A stretch of 64,000 nucleotides of DNA from Bacillus sp. FJAT-44742 (GTDB taxonomy: Bacteria > Bacillota > Bacilli > Bacillales > Marinococcaceae), in the NCBI RefSeq assembly GCF_002797315.1, contig NZ_KZ454936.1:2365645-2429644 (forward strand), read 5' to 3'. The position numbers and the translations under genes were made by a program. Every line of letters starts with the position of its first letter. The stretch's first letter is position 1. Below are positions 1 through 9,550 of this stretch, piece after piece. Under the pieces are notes generated by a model. That model was given only the letters and a program-made list of their open reading frames with translations. It made no database searches and was not told where the DNA came from.

Positions 1-216
1 ATATCTATGTTCTTCTTTTACTTCTCGAGGATATATGCCTTGAAGAGAATCTTTATATTCTTTTCTTGATAACACAGGAGATAAGGCCAGCTGGTGAATA
101 TCTCTTATCTTTACTTCTTCCCCGCTGCTTTGAAACGTTTCTTTCACTTTTTGTAAAATGGCTCCGTTAAAACTATCTTTGTCAGGATGCATAAATAATA
201 TTAATTGCTTTCCCAT
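1..216 (-). CDS. NAD(P)H-dependent quinone oxidoreductase, flavodoxin-like fold (N-terminal part)
   Basis: Seventy-two codons are visible before the window edge cuts the gene. The N-terminus starts MGKQLILFMHPDKDSFNGA, the beta-strand plus FMN/FAD phosphate-loop pattern (HPDxxSFN) of the MdaB/KefF/YwrO-type NAD(P)H:quinone oxidoreductases, followed by the RDIHQLALSPVLS segment typical of the family. These are soluble flavoproteins that reduce quinones or gate potassium efflux. The start ATG (complement of 214-216) follows an AAAGGA site about 10 nt upstream. The C-terminal two thirds are missing because of the window boundary, so the subfamily cannot be set. Confidence 0.75.
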   Translation of the reverse strand, partial: MGKQLILFMHPDKDSFNGAILQKVKETFQSSGEEVKIRDIHQLALSPVLSRKEYKDSLQGIYPREVKEEHRY

Positions 217-237
217 CCTCTCTCAGTCCTTTCTATT

Positions 238-342
238 TTATCTACCTGGTTCATGATCTGAATTTCTTACCGCAAATACCTTCCAGTCAGCTGGCTTTCC
301 TGTTTGCCAGTCAATTTTTATCATTAGCCTGCTGTCATTCAC
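238..342 (-). CDS. Possible 34-residue peptide
   Basis: A GTG-started reading frame of 34 codons lies just upstream of the oxidoreductase on the same strand, with a purine-rich AAAGGGAAAG site before the GTG. The product (core MIKIDWQTGKPADWKVFAVR) has ordinary amino-acid composition and no membrane segment. I do not recognise a family. It could be a small conserved protein or the decayed end of a longer gene; evidence is limited to the ribosome site and composition. Confidence 0.3.
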   Translation of the reverse strand: MNDSRLMIKIDWQTGKPADWKVFAVRNSDHEPGR

Positions 343-484
343 TTTCTTTCCCTTTTTCTCATTATTTTACCCATTTACGTATGTATGATAGATTTGGCCG
401 TTTATAAGTCTAAAAAGAAGGATATATAACGAACGAATGACATCTGATAAAATTTGATAGCTGGTAACGGAGGCGAAGATCATC

Positions 485-934
485 ATGAATAAACTACTAA
501 CAGGACTTGCTGTTTGGACACTGTTTATGTTTATTATGGGAATGCTGTTTCCCATCCAGACAACTTCAGGTGCAAACCAAATTGGAATGATTCTGCAAAG
601 CTATACTATCTATGGATTTTTCTCCTTAATACCCATTGTGTTCTTTGGCTCTATCGTATCCTTTATCGCTGACTTTCTTGCTCGTCAGGCTGAAAAACAT
701 TTCAATACGATTTCTTTTATCCTTCACCTGATCGGGGGATCACTTGCCTATTTATTCACTTACAATATTGACATTACAATTATGGCTATGATTGCAGCTA
801 TGTTATTCTTCATAGCTGACCGAAGCTTTTGGATCATCAGCAGGATGCCCAACCGTCAGTATATGGCCAAAAACCTTCCTATCGTACTAGGTGTAGTAGG
901 TGTAACCGCTATGGTCATGGGGTCTTCAATGTAA
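485..934 (+). CDS. Small integral membrane protein, unknown function
   Basis: A 149-residue protein with about four hydrophobic segments (roughly residues 5-25, 40-65, 75-110 and 130-148) and short loops; residue 66-73 (ARQAEKHF) is the main polar stretch. A GGAGG site ends about 11 nt before the ATG. It stands alone, divergent from the oxidoreductase and followed by a stem-loop at 943-978. No catalytic or transport motif was recognised, so it is left as a hypothetical membrane protein typical of Bacillaceae. Confidence 0.75.
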   Translation: MNKLLTGLAVWTLFMFIMGMLFPIQTTSGANQIGMILQSYTIYGFFSLIPIVFFGSIVSFIADFLARQAEKHFNTISFILHLIGGSLAYLFTYNIDITIMAMIAAMLFFIADRSFWIISRMPNRQYMAKNLPIVLGVVGVTAMVMGSSM

Positions 935-942
935 GAAATAGT

Positions 943-978
943 GTAAAGACTGTTCCATGTGCACCAAACAGTCTTTAC
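943..978 (+). terminator. Stem-loop after the membrane protein gene
   Basis: Perfect 12-bp inverted repeat GTAAAGACTGTT / AACAGTCTTTAC with a 12-nt loop, starting 9 nt after the stop codon. No clear T-run follows, so it may be a weak terminator or an mRNA 3' end hairpin. Confidence 0.45.
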
Positions 979-995
979 GTCCTACATAAGTTCAA

Positions 996-1139
996 TCAAG
1001 ACGACTTGGTTGTTTTGTTAGGAAGAGGGCAATAATTGGGCTTTCCAAAATAATACCCTTGTACATAATGAAAGCCCAGGCTTTTTACAAAGTCAGCTTC
1101 TTCTTTGTTTTCAATCCCTTTTGGGTACAGCTCGTGCGG
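996..1139 (-). pseudogene. Remnant of an EAL-domain (c-di-GMP phosphodiesterase) gene, C-terminal end only
   Basis: Reading the minus strand between two stops gives 47 codons containing KGIENKEEADF followed by VKSLGFHYVQGYYFGKP. This is the C-terminal signature of EAL domains (G[VI]ExxEExxFLxxLGCxYxQGYxFxKP), where the last helix and strand end. The rest of the domain, including the EAL, metal and catalytic residues, is absent: an in-frame TAG sits immediately upstream and no start or ribosome site is present. It is therefore a gene remnant, not a functional phosphodiesterase. It lies in the otherwise empty space downstream of the meaB terminator. Confidence 0.6.
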
Positions 1140-1228
1140 CTATAGTCACCCATTAAGAATACCCTCCTTAAGGTAAGCAGCAACCCTTTTCTTAGAACTA
1201 TTTTACCATTATTTACTGAAGCTGAAAC

Positions 1229-1261
1229 AAAAAAGCAGACCTCTCTATTAGAGAAATCTAC
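1229..1261 (-). terminator. Rho-independent terminator of the propionyl-CoA operon
   Basis: On the minus strand an 11-bp stem (GTAGATTTCTC / GAGAGGTCTGC, with G-U pairs) and a 5-nt loop is followed by six T. It overlaps the meaB stop codon. Confidence 0.75.
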
Positions 1262-2310
1262 TTATTTTTACTATATTCACTAAGCAACTTTTCAGCTGCC
1301 TGGGCAGGCGGGAGCGTCCCCTCTGTTACTTTCTTCTTCGTGTCTGTTAAGATCTCTTTAATATACGGGTTTTCATAGAAGTCCCTTTTTAACTGTTCTT
1401 CAATCAAAGAGTCCATCCATTCTGAAAGCTGATTCTGCCTTCGTTTCTGAAAAACACCTGATTCCAAGGTCTTTTCTTTGTATTTGTTAATTACATTCCA
1501 CATGTCATCAATTCCGTTTCCCGTTAAAGCGGAAATTGTATAGGCTTTAGTTTCCCATCCATGTGTAGCCGGCTGAAGAAAGTGAAGAAGACGATTATAC
1601 TCAGCCTTCGCATTTTCAGCTGTCTGTTTATTTGGGCCGTCTGCTTTATTAATGAAAAGAGCATCCGCAATTTCCATGACTCCTTTTTTCATTCCCTGCA
1701 GTTCATCTCCTGCTCCAGTTAGCATCAGAACTAAGAAGAAATCTACCATGGAACGCACAGTTATTTCACTTTGGCCGACACCAACTGTTTCTACAATAAT
1801 AACGTCATAGCCTGCCGCTTCACAAATTAACATCGTTTCCCGGCTTTTTCTGGATACTCCCCCGAGTGTCCCCCCAGAAGGAGAGGGCCTTACAAAGGCT
1901 TGCTGATGTTTGGAAAGCTTCTCCATTCTCGTCTTATCACCAAGAATACTGCCTTTACTTACACTTGAAGAAGGATCTACCGCTAGGACCGCTACATGAT
2001 GGCCCCTGTCACAAAGCTTTGTGCCAAGTGATTCAATCAGCGTGCTTTTACCGGCTCCTGGCACACCGGTAATTCCTAAACGAATCGAATTTCCTGTATA
2101 GGGCATTAAATGCCTTAACACTTCCTGTGATTTATGAAAATACTTGGGTGAATTGCTTTCAACTAAGGTTATAGCCCTGGCGATAGTGGCCCTGTCACCG
2201 TTTAATACACCTTCTACATATTGCTCTACTGACAGAGTTCTCCTTCTTTTCGGGTGATTTCGGTTTTCCTGGTATTTATTTTCCATGTACACTTGCCCCT
2301 TTCGCTGCAT
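1258..2310 (-). CDS. meaB: Methylmalonyl-CoA mutase-associated GTPase MeaB
   Basis: MeaB (ArgK family) is a cytoplasmic GTPase that chaperones methylmalonyl-CoA mutase, gating B12 loading and protecting the holoenzyme. The Walker A loop GVPGAGKST is near residue 81, followed by VLAVDPSS, the VETVGVGQSE switch region and a NKAD guanine-specificity motif. Length 350 (or 342) is normal. Two starts are possible: the first ATG at 2310 with GGAGG 12 nt away, or the ATG at 2286 with AAAGGGG about 9 nt away. It lies 55 bp after the large mutase subunit, the usual position, and ends the operon. Confidence 0.93.
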   Translation of the reverse strand: MQRKGQVYMENKYQENRNHPKRRRTLSVEQYVEGVLNGDRATIARAITLVESNSPKYFHKSQEVLRHLMPYTGNSIRLGITGVPGAGKSTLIESLGTKLCDRGHHVAVLAVDPSSSVSKGSILGDKTRMEKLSKHQQAFVRPSPSGGTLGGVSRKSRETMLICEAAGYDVIIVETVGVGQSEITVRSMVDFFLVLMLTGAGDELQGMKKGVMEIADALFINKADGPNKQTAENAKAEYNRLLHFLQPATHGWETKAYTISALTGNGIDDMWNVINKYKEKTLESGVFQKRRQNQLSEWMDSLIEEQLKRDFYENPYIKEILTDTKKKVTEGTLPPAQAAEKLLSEYSKNK

Positions 2311-2365
2311 GGACTCTCTTATCCTCCATCCCTTTTCGAAACATACAGGGGACTTTGCCGCTTCA

Positions 2366-4525
2366 TTATACTTCCTCTTCTATTCTTTGATTCACTTCTT
2401 CTAGGACTTGTTTAGCTGCTGCTGGAATTACAGTACCTGGTCCAAAGATCGCAGCTGCGCCTTGTTTCTTTAAGAATTCATAGTCCTGTGCCGGAATCAC
2501 ACCACCTATAACCACCACTATATCTTCTCGGCCAAGCTTTCTTAGTTCAGCTATGACTTCTGGCAGGAGAGTTTTGTGCCCTGCTGCCAATGAGCTCATT
2601 CCAAGGATATGGACGTCATTCTCTACCGCCTGGACAGCTGCTTCTTGAGGCGTTTGAAACAACGGACCGATGTCTACATCAAATCCTAAGTCAGCAAATG
2701 CTGTGGAGATTACTTTTGCTCCCCTGTCATGGCCGTCCTGTCCCATTTTAGCTACCATAATACGAGGACGCCTTCCTTCTCTCTGGGCAAATTCATCCGT
2801 AAGCTCACGCACCTCCTTCATAAGCTCCTCCTCTCCGTACTCTGCAATGTAAACCCCGCTGATTGAGCGGGTTACTGCCTGGTGGCGGCCAGCCTTTTCT
2901 TCAATAGCATCAGAAATCTCTCCAAGGCTTGCTCTTGCCCTCGCTGCTTCAACCGCAAGCTCTAGTAGATTCCCTTTACCTGACTCAGCGGAATCTCCTA
3001 AAGCCTGAAGGGCCTCTTTCACCATTGCTTCATTTCTCTCTTCCCGAAGCTTTTCCAGCCTTTTTATTTGGGCAGCTCTTACTGCACTGTTATCAATGTC
3101 TAATATATCAAGAGGCTCTTCCTGTTCAAGACGGTACTTATTAATCCCAACGACAGTTTCCTTGCCGGAGTCAATATGAGCCTGCCTTCTGGCAGCCGCT
3201 TCTTCAATTCTCATTTTAGGAAGGCCAGTTTCTATTGCTTTTGACATGCCTCCTAAATCATCCACTTCCTGAATATGATCCCAGGCTTTTTTAGCAAGCT
3301 GGGCCGTAAGAGTTTCCACATAATACGACCCACCCCAAGGATCAACCACATTGGTAATCCCGGTTTCTTCTTGTAAGTAAAGCTGAGTATTACGGGCGAT
3401 TCTGGCAGAAAAGTCTGTAGGCAGGGCAATCGCTTCATCCAAAGCATTGGTATGAAGGGACTGAGTATGCCCTAAAGCTGCCGCCATTGCTTCAATGTTT
3501 GTCCGAATCACGTTGTTATATGGATCCTGCTCAGTTAAGCTCCAGCCTGAAGTTTGAGAGTGGGTTCTAAGAGCCATTGACTTTTCGTTTTTGGGCTGGA
3601 AAGACTTCATTAATTTTGCCCAAAGAAGCCTGGCTGCTCTCATTTTTGCTATCTCCATGTAATAATTCATCCCTATAGCCCAGAAAAAAGATAGCCGAGG
3701 TGCAAAAGAGTCAATGTCAATTCCTGCTTTCAATCCTGTTCGAACATACTCAAGACCGTCCGCAAGAGTATAACCCAGCTCCAAGTCTGCTGTAGCTCCA
3801 GCTTCCTGCATATGATAGCCTGATATAGAAATGCTGTTAAATTTCGGCATATGTTCTGACGTGTATTTAAAAATATCTGCAATAATTCTCATGGACATAT
3901 CAGGAGGATAAATATACGTATTTCTCACCATATATTCTTTTAATATATCATTTTGAATTGTACCGGTTAGTTGTTGCTGACTTACTCCTTGTTCTTCTGC
4001 GGCGACAATATAAAAAGCCATTACAGGGAGAACTGCCCCGTTCATCGTCATAGACACTGACATTTCATTTAAAGGAATGCCATCAAAAAGAATCTTCATA
4101 TCCAGTATAGAGTCCACAGCTACCCCTGCTTTTCCCACATCTCCTACCACACGGGGATGATCTGAATCATATCCTCTGTGCGTTGCGAGATCAAAGGCAA
4201 TTGACAGTCCTTTTTGTCCTGCCTCCAGATTTCTCCGGTAAAATGCATTGGATTCTTCAGCAGTCGAGTAACCAGCATACTGGCGTACCGTCCAAGGGCG
4301 TGTTTTATACATGGCAGGGTATGGACCTCTTAAAAATGGAGGAATGCCAGATACATAGTCAACGTGCTTAAAGTCTTTTATATCCTCTTGACTGTATACC
4401 TTTTTTACTGGAATTTTTTCAACAGTTTCGAAGCTGCCCTCAGAAGAAGAAAAGCTTTCTAATTCCGGTTTGGCAGGATACTCTTGGGGCCGATAGCTTA
4501 TTTTCGTGAAGTCAGGCCTGCTCAT
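2366..4525 (-). CDS. mutB: Methylmalonyl-CoA mutase large (catalytic) subunit
   Basis: This 719-residue protein interconverts methylmalonyl-CoA and succinyl-CoA with adenosylcobalamin. It has the TIM-barrel substrate domain (residues about 40-560, with [19 protein letters not shown]) and a C-terminal B12-binding Rossmann domain carrying GQDGHDRG at 595-602, so His599 is the lower cobalt ligand. GMSSLAAGH and VVIGGVIP are the further cofactor-binding loops. The start ATG overlaps the end of the small subunit gene by 14 bp, implying translational coupling and a heterodimeric enzyme. Length matches bacterial MutB/ScpA proteins. Confidence 0.96.
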   Translation of the reverse strand: MSRPDFTKISYRPQEYPAKPELESFSSSEGSFETVEKIPVKKVYSQEDIKDFKHVDYVSGIPPFLRGPYPAMYKTRPWTVRQYAGYSTAEESNAFYRRNLEAGQKGLSIAFDLATHRGYDSDHPRVVGDVGKAGVAVDSILDMKILFDGIPLNEMSVSMTMNGAVLPVMAFYIVAAEEQGVSQQQLTGTIQNDILKEYMVRNTYIYPPDMSMRIIADIFKYTSEHMPKFNSISISGYHMQEAGATADLELGYTLADGLEYVRTGLKAGIDIDSFAPRLSFFWAIGMNYYMEIAKMRAARLLWAKLMKSFQPKNEKSMALRTHSQTSGWSLTEQDPYNNVIRTNIEAMAAALGHTQSLHTNALDEAIALPTDFSARIARNTQLYLQEETGITNVVDPWGGSYYVETLTAQLAKKAWDHIQEVDDLGGMSKAIETGLPKMRIEEAAARRQAHIDSGKETVVGINKYRLEQEEPLDILDIDNSAVRAAQIKRLEKLREERNEAMVKEALQALGDSAESGKGNLLELAVEAARARASLGEISDAIEEKAGRHQAVTRSISGVYIAEYGEEELMKEVRELTDEFAQREGRRPRIMVAKMGQDGHDRGAKVISTAFADLGFDVDIGPLFQTPQEAAVQAVENDVHILGMSSLAAGHKTLLPEVIAELRKLGREDIVVVIGGVIPAQDYEFLKKQGAAAIFGPGTVIPAAAKQVLEEVNQRIEEEV

Positions 4526-6629
4526 ATGTTTCAGCTCCTTTCTTTTGTTGGAGTGTTTTCAGAAGTTCATAGGCGTTCGACCCTAGAGAAACTGTGCCAT
4601 CCAGCCCTTTTTCCGTAAGAATGGTGTGCAGGGAGTCAGGTGTTTTACCTGCAATCATCACAGTAACGGTTGGATCTGTCTTTTTGATTCCTTCAATAAT
4701 TTCAGGAGCCATTGTAGAGTAATCCTCTTCTTTGCCGCACAAAACAACAAACGGAGCATTGGCTTTAATTGCTTTTTCAACTGCCTCTTGAACGTGCAGT
4801 GAACCGTTTTCAGCGACTACTTTAAACCCGCCTGTCTGAAAAAATCCAGTAACAAAATCAGCACGAGGCTTATAATCGCGAAGTTCTCCTAAGTTAACCA
4901 GGAACGTTTTCAATGGTTTCCCCGACTTTTCTTCAAAGGCCAGTGCATTTTTGCGGAGAGTCTCAAATCGTTCTGCTCCTCTTTTTTGTTCAATAGATGT
5001 AATCTCGTTTCCTGGCACCTGCTTTCCACACCACGTTGCGATCTGGCCAAGGGTCCACCCTTTTTTCGCTCGCTCAATTCCCTCGTAAACGATTGAATCT
5101 CTAGTTTCTCTTTCCTCAATATCTTCCGCTTTCTTTTTTGAGGTCGTCTTCTGCACAAATTCTTCGATCTCTTGACTGTCATCTTCCGGAATGAAGCTTA
5201 CTGGATTTTCCTCTATGTCGGGGTATTGATTCGTACCAACAAATACCTTTTTGCGGTGATCTATATCAATTTCTTTTCTTGAGGAAATGTCTTCTACCCT
5301 TTTTTGTACTGCTCCGTTTTCTATCGCTTTTTTCATTCCACCATTCTGTTCTATTTCCTGAAACAATTTCCATGCTTTCTCTGCCAGTTCATTTGTCATT
5401 GTTTCAATATAATACGAACCCCCTGCCGCGTCTGCCGTTTTCCCTATATGTGCTTCTTCCTGCAAAATCACCTGGGTATTTCTTGCTATTCGGCGGGAAA
5501 ATGAGGTAGGTTTTTGGAAGCTTTCATCAAATGGGCTCACCTGTATACTGTCTGCCTGTCCAATTGCTGCTGAGAAGGCTTCCGATGAGGCTCTTAGTAT
5601 ATTGACATATGGATCATACAGTGTCTTTGTCCAAGAAGAGGTTCTTGCATGGATATTCATCTTCCTCGCCATCTCGTCCTCTGTATAGGCTGCCATAACG
5701 TTCGCCCACAAAGATCGAGCTGCTCTCAGCTTTGCTATTTCTAAAAAATAATCTGACCCAATAGAAAATTGAAAACGAACCCTTTTCGAAGCCTCCTCAG
5801 GAGGAATTCTCCGTTCCTTTAATTCTTCAATATAAGTTACTGCTGTAGCCAGTGCATAAGCTAACTCTTCAACTGCGCTTGCCCCTCCATTATGATAGGG
5901 AGAAGTGGAAACAAGTATCGTTTTCACCGGGCACTCTTCCTCCTGACACCACCGAACGATTTCAGCCATCCCATTAAAAATCTTGTCAAGTTCATACGTT
6001 AACTCTCCTTTTACTACCCAGGCACCAAAAGGATCAGCCGCTATACTTCCTTTCAGCTCTTTAACGTTTCCATCTAAAGCTGCTAAAAAAAGGGAAAAAA
6101 CAGGAAGAGGATGCTCCCCTGTATCCACATGAAAAGGAACGTCTGCCGCTTCTATGCTTTGTAAAGCCGTTTTTATATCCTCTGCATTACAAATGGAAAG
6201 TCCTTCTTTTCCCGCTGCTTCTTTGCCATCAAATGGATCGGTTCCAAGCTTTGCATTTTGGTCCAGCATAATGACCACAGAATTTTGACCTCGTTGAATA
6301 TCATGCTTTAATGCCAAGTGGAATCTCTCCGGCGTACTTTCTCTTATTTCCTGTGAAATCTCCCAGGGTGTTTTCAAAGGAAGCGAAGGTGAAGTACCCC
6401 GTGTATAGGGAAACTCTCCTGGCATAGCATTTATAAATGGCAAGCCGTCAATATCCTCTTTTCTGTAAAGGGTATGGATCGTAATCCCTTCGTAAGTCTG
6501 GGTAAGGAGCTTGCGCTCATAGGAGGCTCCTTTTAACGATTTCTCTGCTGTTTCCTTCCAGGAGGCTGTAGACGGAATAGAGAAGTCACAAATTTGTTCC
6601 ATTGTTTTTTTAACATCCTCTTGATTCAT
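4512..6629 (-). CDS. mutA: Methylmalonyl-CoA mutase small subunit
   Basis: About 705 residues, homologous to the large subunit over its whole length, but the C-terminal cobalamin domain lacks the DxHxxG motif: at the matching place it reads [14 protein letters not shown]. That is the known state of MutA, which does not bind B12 but pairs with MutB. The barrel still has [20 protein letters not shown] and [17 protein letters not shown] place the start at ATG 6629, six nt after GAAGGTG, instead of an upstream in-frame GTG. It follows the carboxyltransferase gene by only 17 bp, within the operon. Confidence 0.94.
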   Translation of the reverse strand: MNQEDVKKTMEQICDFSIPSTASWKETAEKSLKGASYERKLLTQTYEGITIHTLYRKEDIDGLPFINAMPGEFPYTRGTSPSLPLKTPWEISQEIRESTPERFHLALKHDIQRGQNSVVIMLDQNAKLGTDPFDGKEAAGKEGLSICNAEDIKTALQSIEAADVPFHVDTGEHPLPVFSLFLAALDGNVKELKGSIAADPFGAWVVKGELTYELDKIFNGMAEIVRWCQEEECPVKTILVSTSPYHNGGASAVEELAYALATAVTYIEELKERRIPPEEASKRVRFQFSIGSDYFLEIAKLRAARSLWANVMAAYTEDEMARKMNIHARTSSWTKTLYDPYVNILRASSEAFSAAIGQADSIQVSPFDESFQKPTSFSRRIARNTQVILQEEAHIGKTADAAGGSYYIETMTNELAEKAWKLFQEIEQNGGMKKAIENGAVQKRVEDISSRKEIDIDHRKKVFVGTNQYPDIEENPVSFIPEDDSQEIEEFVQKTTSKKKAEDIEERETRDSIVYEGIERAKKGWTLGQIATWCGKQVPGNEITSIEQKRGAERFETLRKNALAFEEKSGKPLKTFLVNLGELRDYKPRADFVTGFFQTGGFKVVAENGSLHVQEAVEKAIKANAPFVVLCGKEEDYSTMAPEIIEGIKKTDPTVTVMIAGKTPDSLHTILTEKGLDGTVSLGSNAYELLKTLQQKKGAETYEQA

Positions 6630-6646
6630 GTTTTTCACCTTCTTTC

Positions 6647-8200
6647 CTAGAGTGGAATATTGCCATGCTTTTTCTTTGGATTTTCTTTCTTTTTATTTTT
6701 CAGCATTTCAAGGGCACTTGCCAGTACCTTTCTCGTGTCTCTTGGATCAATGACATCATCCACCATCCCATTTCTCGCAGCAATATAAGGGTTGGCAAAT
6801 CGTTCTCTGTATTCTTCTATTTTTTCCTTACGGGTTCTTTCAGGATCGCTGCTTTCCTTAATTTCTTTAGCAAAAATAATATTGGCTGCCCCCCCAGGGC
6901 CCATCACGGCTATTTCGGCGTTTGGCCATGCATATACTAAATCCGCGCCTATGGCCTTACTATTTAACGCAACATAAGCTCCTCCAAAAGCCTTTCTTAA
7001 AATGACTGTCAGCTTTGGCACTGTTGCTTCCGAATAGGCATACAGAATTTTGGCCCCGTGACGTATAATTCCCCCGTGTTCCTGCTGCACCCCAGGTATA
7101 AAACCGCTTACATCTTCAAATGTAATAAGAGGGATGTTGAAGCAGTCACAAAACCTGATAAAACGAGAGCATTTATCTGACGAATCAATGTCTAACCCCC
7201 CGGCCATCATTTTAGGATTGTTAGCCACCACTCCTACTGTTTCCCCGTTAATTCTTCCAAAGCCTACCACTATATTTTTAGCAAACCCCGCCTGAACTTC
7301 CATGAAATCTTCATTATCCACAACCTTGGCAATAACCTTTCGTACGTCATAAACTTTCATGCTGTCTACAGGTACTATATCCAATAATTCATCCACCCGG
7401 TCCTCAGTATCCCTGGAGTTGTTTTTTTCTGCCTTTGGAGGTTTTTCTTCAAAATTTGAAGGAAGATAACTGATGAGGCGTCTCACTTCTCCGAGTACCT
7501 CTTCTTCTGAAGATGCTGTAAAATGGGCATTCCCGCTTTTGGTGGAATGAACGGCAGCTCCGCCCAGATCTTCACTGTTAATGTTGGCACCGGTGACACT
7601 TTCGATCACTTTTGGACCCGTAATAAACATCTGGCTAGTTTTTTCAACCATGAACACAAAATCTGTAATGGCTGGAGAATATACAGCTCCCCCGGCACAC
7701 GGGCCCATTATGACTGAAATTTGCGGGACGACTCCGGAGTATATAGAATTACGATAAAAGACATGTCCGTAGCCATCCAAAGACAACACACCTTCTTGAA
7801 TGCGGGCGCCTCCTGAATCATTCAACCCGATAATAGGTGCTCCGTTCTCCGCTGCTAAATCCATAATTTTCGCAATTTTTAGAGCGTGCATCTCTCCAAG
7901 GGCGCCTCCAAAGACTGTGAAATCCTGGGCAAATAGAAATATCGTTTTTCCATTGATTTTCGCGTACCCTGTCACCACTCCTTCTCCAGGTGATTCGGCA
8001 CCCCCAAAATCCATCCCTCTGTTTTCAATAAAAGGATTCAATTCTACGAAACTTCCCTCGTCTACTAACACGTCAATTCTTTCTCTGGCAGTAAGCTTTC
8101 CCCTGTCATGCTGGGCATCAATTCTCTTGACCCCTCCGCCTAACTTAACCTTTTCCCGCCGAAGTTCCATTTCTTCTATTTTTGAAAACATATCATCCAT
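6647..8200 (-). CDS. pccB: Acyl-CoA carboxylase carboxyltransferase subunit, probably propionyl-CoA carboxylase beta
   Basis: A 517-residue crotonase-fold carboxyltransferase with N- and C-terminal halves. It contains GGGVKRIDAQHDRGKLTARER near the start, NDSGGARIQEG and GPCAGGAVYSPA (oxyanion holes) and the C-terminal AFGGAYVALNSKAIGADLVYAWP region. These enzymes move CO2 from carboxybiotin to propionyl-CoA (or acetyl-CoA). The neighbouring mutase genes point to propionyl-CoA as substrate, giving methylmalonyl-CoA. AAGGAGG lies 8 nt before the ATG. Relatives acting as methylmalonyl-CoA decarboxylase alpha exist, but no membrane decarboxylase subunits are present here. Confidence 0.9.
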   Translation of the reverse strand: MDDMFSKIEEMELRREKVKLGGGVKRIDAQHDRGKLTARERIDVLVDEGSFVELNPFIENRGMDFGGAESPGEGVVTGYAKINGKTIFLFAQDFTVFGGALGEMHALKIAKIMDLAAENGAPIIGLNDSGGARIQEGVLSLDGYGHVFYRNSIYSGVVPQISVIMGPCAGGAVYSPAITDFVFMVEKTSQMFITGPKVIESVTGANINSEDLGGAAVHSTKSGNAHFTASSEEEVLGEVRRLISYLPSNFEEKPPKAEKNNSRDTEDRVDELLDIVPVDSMKVYDVRKVIAKVVDNEDFMEVQAGFAKNIVVGFGRINGETVGVVANNPKMMAGGLDIDSSDKCSRFIRFCDCFNIPLITFEDVSGFIPGVQQEHGGIIRHGAKILYAYSEATVPKLTVILRKAFGGAYVALNSKAIGADLVYAWPNAEIAVMGPGGAANIIFAKEIKESSDPERTRKEKIEEYRERFANPYIAARNGMVDDVIDPRDTRKVLASALEMLKNKKKENPKKKHGNIPL

Positions 8201-8312
8201 ACTGCATCCTCCTTAAAAACTGTAATTGTGTAAGTATTTGAAACCGTGCTAAAAAGGGGATTTAAAAAGCCGTCTCATTCCTTCTTCTTCTCCATAAAGC
8301 ACGGCTGGGTAT

Positions 8313-8344
8313 AAAAAAGGGCCTGCTTTCATAACAGGCCCTTT
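8313..8344 (-). terminator. Terminator between the BCCP and carboxyltransferase genes
   Basis: Minus-strand stem AAAGGGCCTG / CAGGCCCTTT closed by a 9-nt loop and followed by six T. It lies 10 nt after the BCCP stop codon and splits the operon; carboxyltransferase and mutase genes would need read-through or their own promoter in 8201-8312, where no clear one was seen. Confidence 0.75.
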
Positions 8345-8353
8345 AAAGGTGTA

Positions 8354-8860
8354 CTAGTTCGGCTTAACAAGAAAAAGGGGCTGTCCATATTCAACAAGTT
8401 CTCCATTTTCCACAAGAACCTCAACAATTTCCCCGCTTACTTCTGCTTCAAGTTCATTCATTAGCTTCATTGCCTCTACAATACAAACTACTGTATCCGG
8501 AGAGACTTTGTCTCCTTCTTTTACGTAAGGATCAGACTCTGGATTCGGCGATTCATAAAACGTTCCTACCATTGGAGAGGTAATTTTCTTTAATGAATCA
8601 TCATTTTGTTTGCTTGTCGTTTCATTTTTTGACTTTTCACTACCTTGGTCTTGCTTTGGCTCTTCTGCTTTCGGCTGTTCCGGCTGCGGGGCCGGTACTG
8701 GCGCTGGCTGCACTGCCGCTTGCGGTACGCTCACTGTCTGTTGGACACCTTCTTTACGGATGGTGATTTTTTCTTTATTTTCTCCGCGGATCTCAACCTC
8801 GCCAATAGATGAGTTGTCTATGGCTCTGATCAATTCTTTTATTTCATTTACTTTAAACAT
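8354..8860 (-). CDS. accB: Biotin carboxyl carrier protein of acyl-CoA carboxylase
   Basis: A 168-residue AccB-type carrier. Residues 1-40 form the N-terminal dimer/interaction helix region, about 45-90 a Pro/Ala/Gln/Lys-rich flexible linker (repeated PAP and [10 protein letters not shown]), and 95-168 the biotinyl domain. The biotin lysine is in EAMKLMNE. The ATG at 8860 is nine nt after AAGGAG and preferred to one at 8866. It sits between the TetR gene (9-16 bp) and a terminator. As the gene travels with mutase genes, it is probably dedicated to propionyl-CoA carboxylase, separate from the housekeeping acetyl-CoA carboxylase. Confidence 0.93.
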   Translation of the reverse strand: MFKVNEIKELIRAIDNSSIGEVEIRGENKEKITIRKEGVQQTVSVPQAAVQPAPVPAPQPEQPKAEEPKQDQGSEKSKNETTSKQNDDSLKKITSPMVGTFYESPNPESDPYVKEGDKVSPDTVVCIVEAMKLMNELEAEVSGEIVEVLVENGELVEYGQPLFLVKPN

Positions 8861-8875
8861 GTTCATTCACTCCTT

Positions 8876-9517
8876 TTAAAGGCTGCTGAAATTTGTAGGA
8901 CGTAAAAATAACCTTTGATAGGCCGGATTTTCCAAAGCTGTTTTAGTGAGCACAGAATGCAAAATTAAATCTGCATAGATATCAGCAATATCATTAACTG
9001 AATATTCTCCTGTATCTTTATACCATTTATAGGTCCAGTTTATCATTCCAAAAATTGCCATGGACATGATCGGAACAGGAATTTCCTTTCTAAACTCCCC
9101 TTCGGTAATTCCTTCTCTCACCACTGAAAACATCAGCTCTTTATACTTGTTTCTTTTCTTTTTTATTTCGGTAAAATACTCCGGAGCAAGATATAGACTC
9201 TCCTGATAGAAAACTGTTACATGAGCTCTGTACATTTCAAACATTTTAACAAATGACCTTACCGTTGCGTACAGCTTCTCTGTTGGAGTTCCGTACCTCG
9301 AATGAGCTTCTACAGCTTTATCAAGCACATATGTAATAAATGAATCATGGATGGTATATAGAAGCTCGTCTTTTGATTTAAAATTATGGTAAAAGCCGCC
9401 CTTTGACGTCCGGCTTTCTCTCACAATTTTGTCCACTGTCACAGCATGAAAACCATATTCTTCAAAAAGTTTTAAAGCAGCTTCTGTGATGCGCTCCTTG
9501 GTTGGTTTCTCGGCCAT
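8876..9517 (-). CDS. TetR/AcrR-family transcriptional regulator of the propionyl-CoA operon
   Basis: The N-terminal 50 residues are a TetR helix-turn-helix: KERITEAALKLFEEYGFHAV, then TVDKIVRESRTSKGGFYHNF. The remaining 150 residues form the all-helical ligand/dimer domain. In this family an acyl-CoA or related ligand commonly releases the repressor. It sits inside the operon between biotin carboxylase and BCCP, so it is likely autoregulated through the palindrome at 10954-10971. I favour the ATG at 9517 (AGGTG six nt upstream) over the GTG/ATG codons 6-9 nt earlier. FadR/acyl-CoA-sensing relatives are the nearest functional analogues; ligand unknown. Confidence 0.88.
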   Translation of the reverse strand: MAEKPTKERITEAALKLFEEYGFHAVTVDKIVRESRTSKGGFYHNFKSKDELLYTIHDSFITYVLDKAVEAHSRYGTPTEKLYATVRSFVKMFEMYRAHVTVFYQESLYLAPEYFTEIKKKRNKYKELMFSVVREGITEGEFRKEIPVPIMSMAIFGMINWTYKWYKDTGEYSVNDIADIYADLILHSVLTKTALENPAYQRLFLRPTNFSSL

Positions 9518-9550
9518 GTTCATCACCTGCTCTTTCCCAAATTACCTCCC

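Noticed and set aside
7800-8216. 138-codon plus-strand frame in the carboxyltransferase gene
   Set aside because: Antisense shadow of a strongly supported coding region; no ribosome site.
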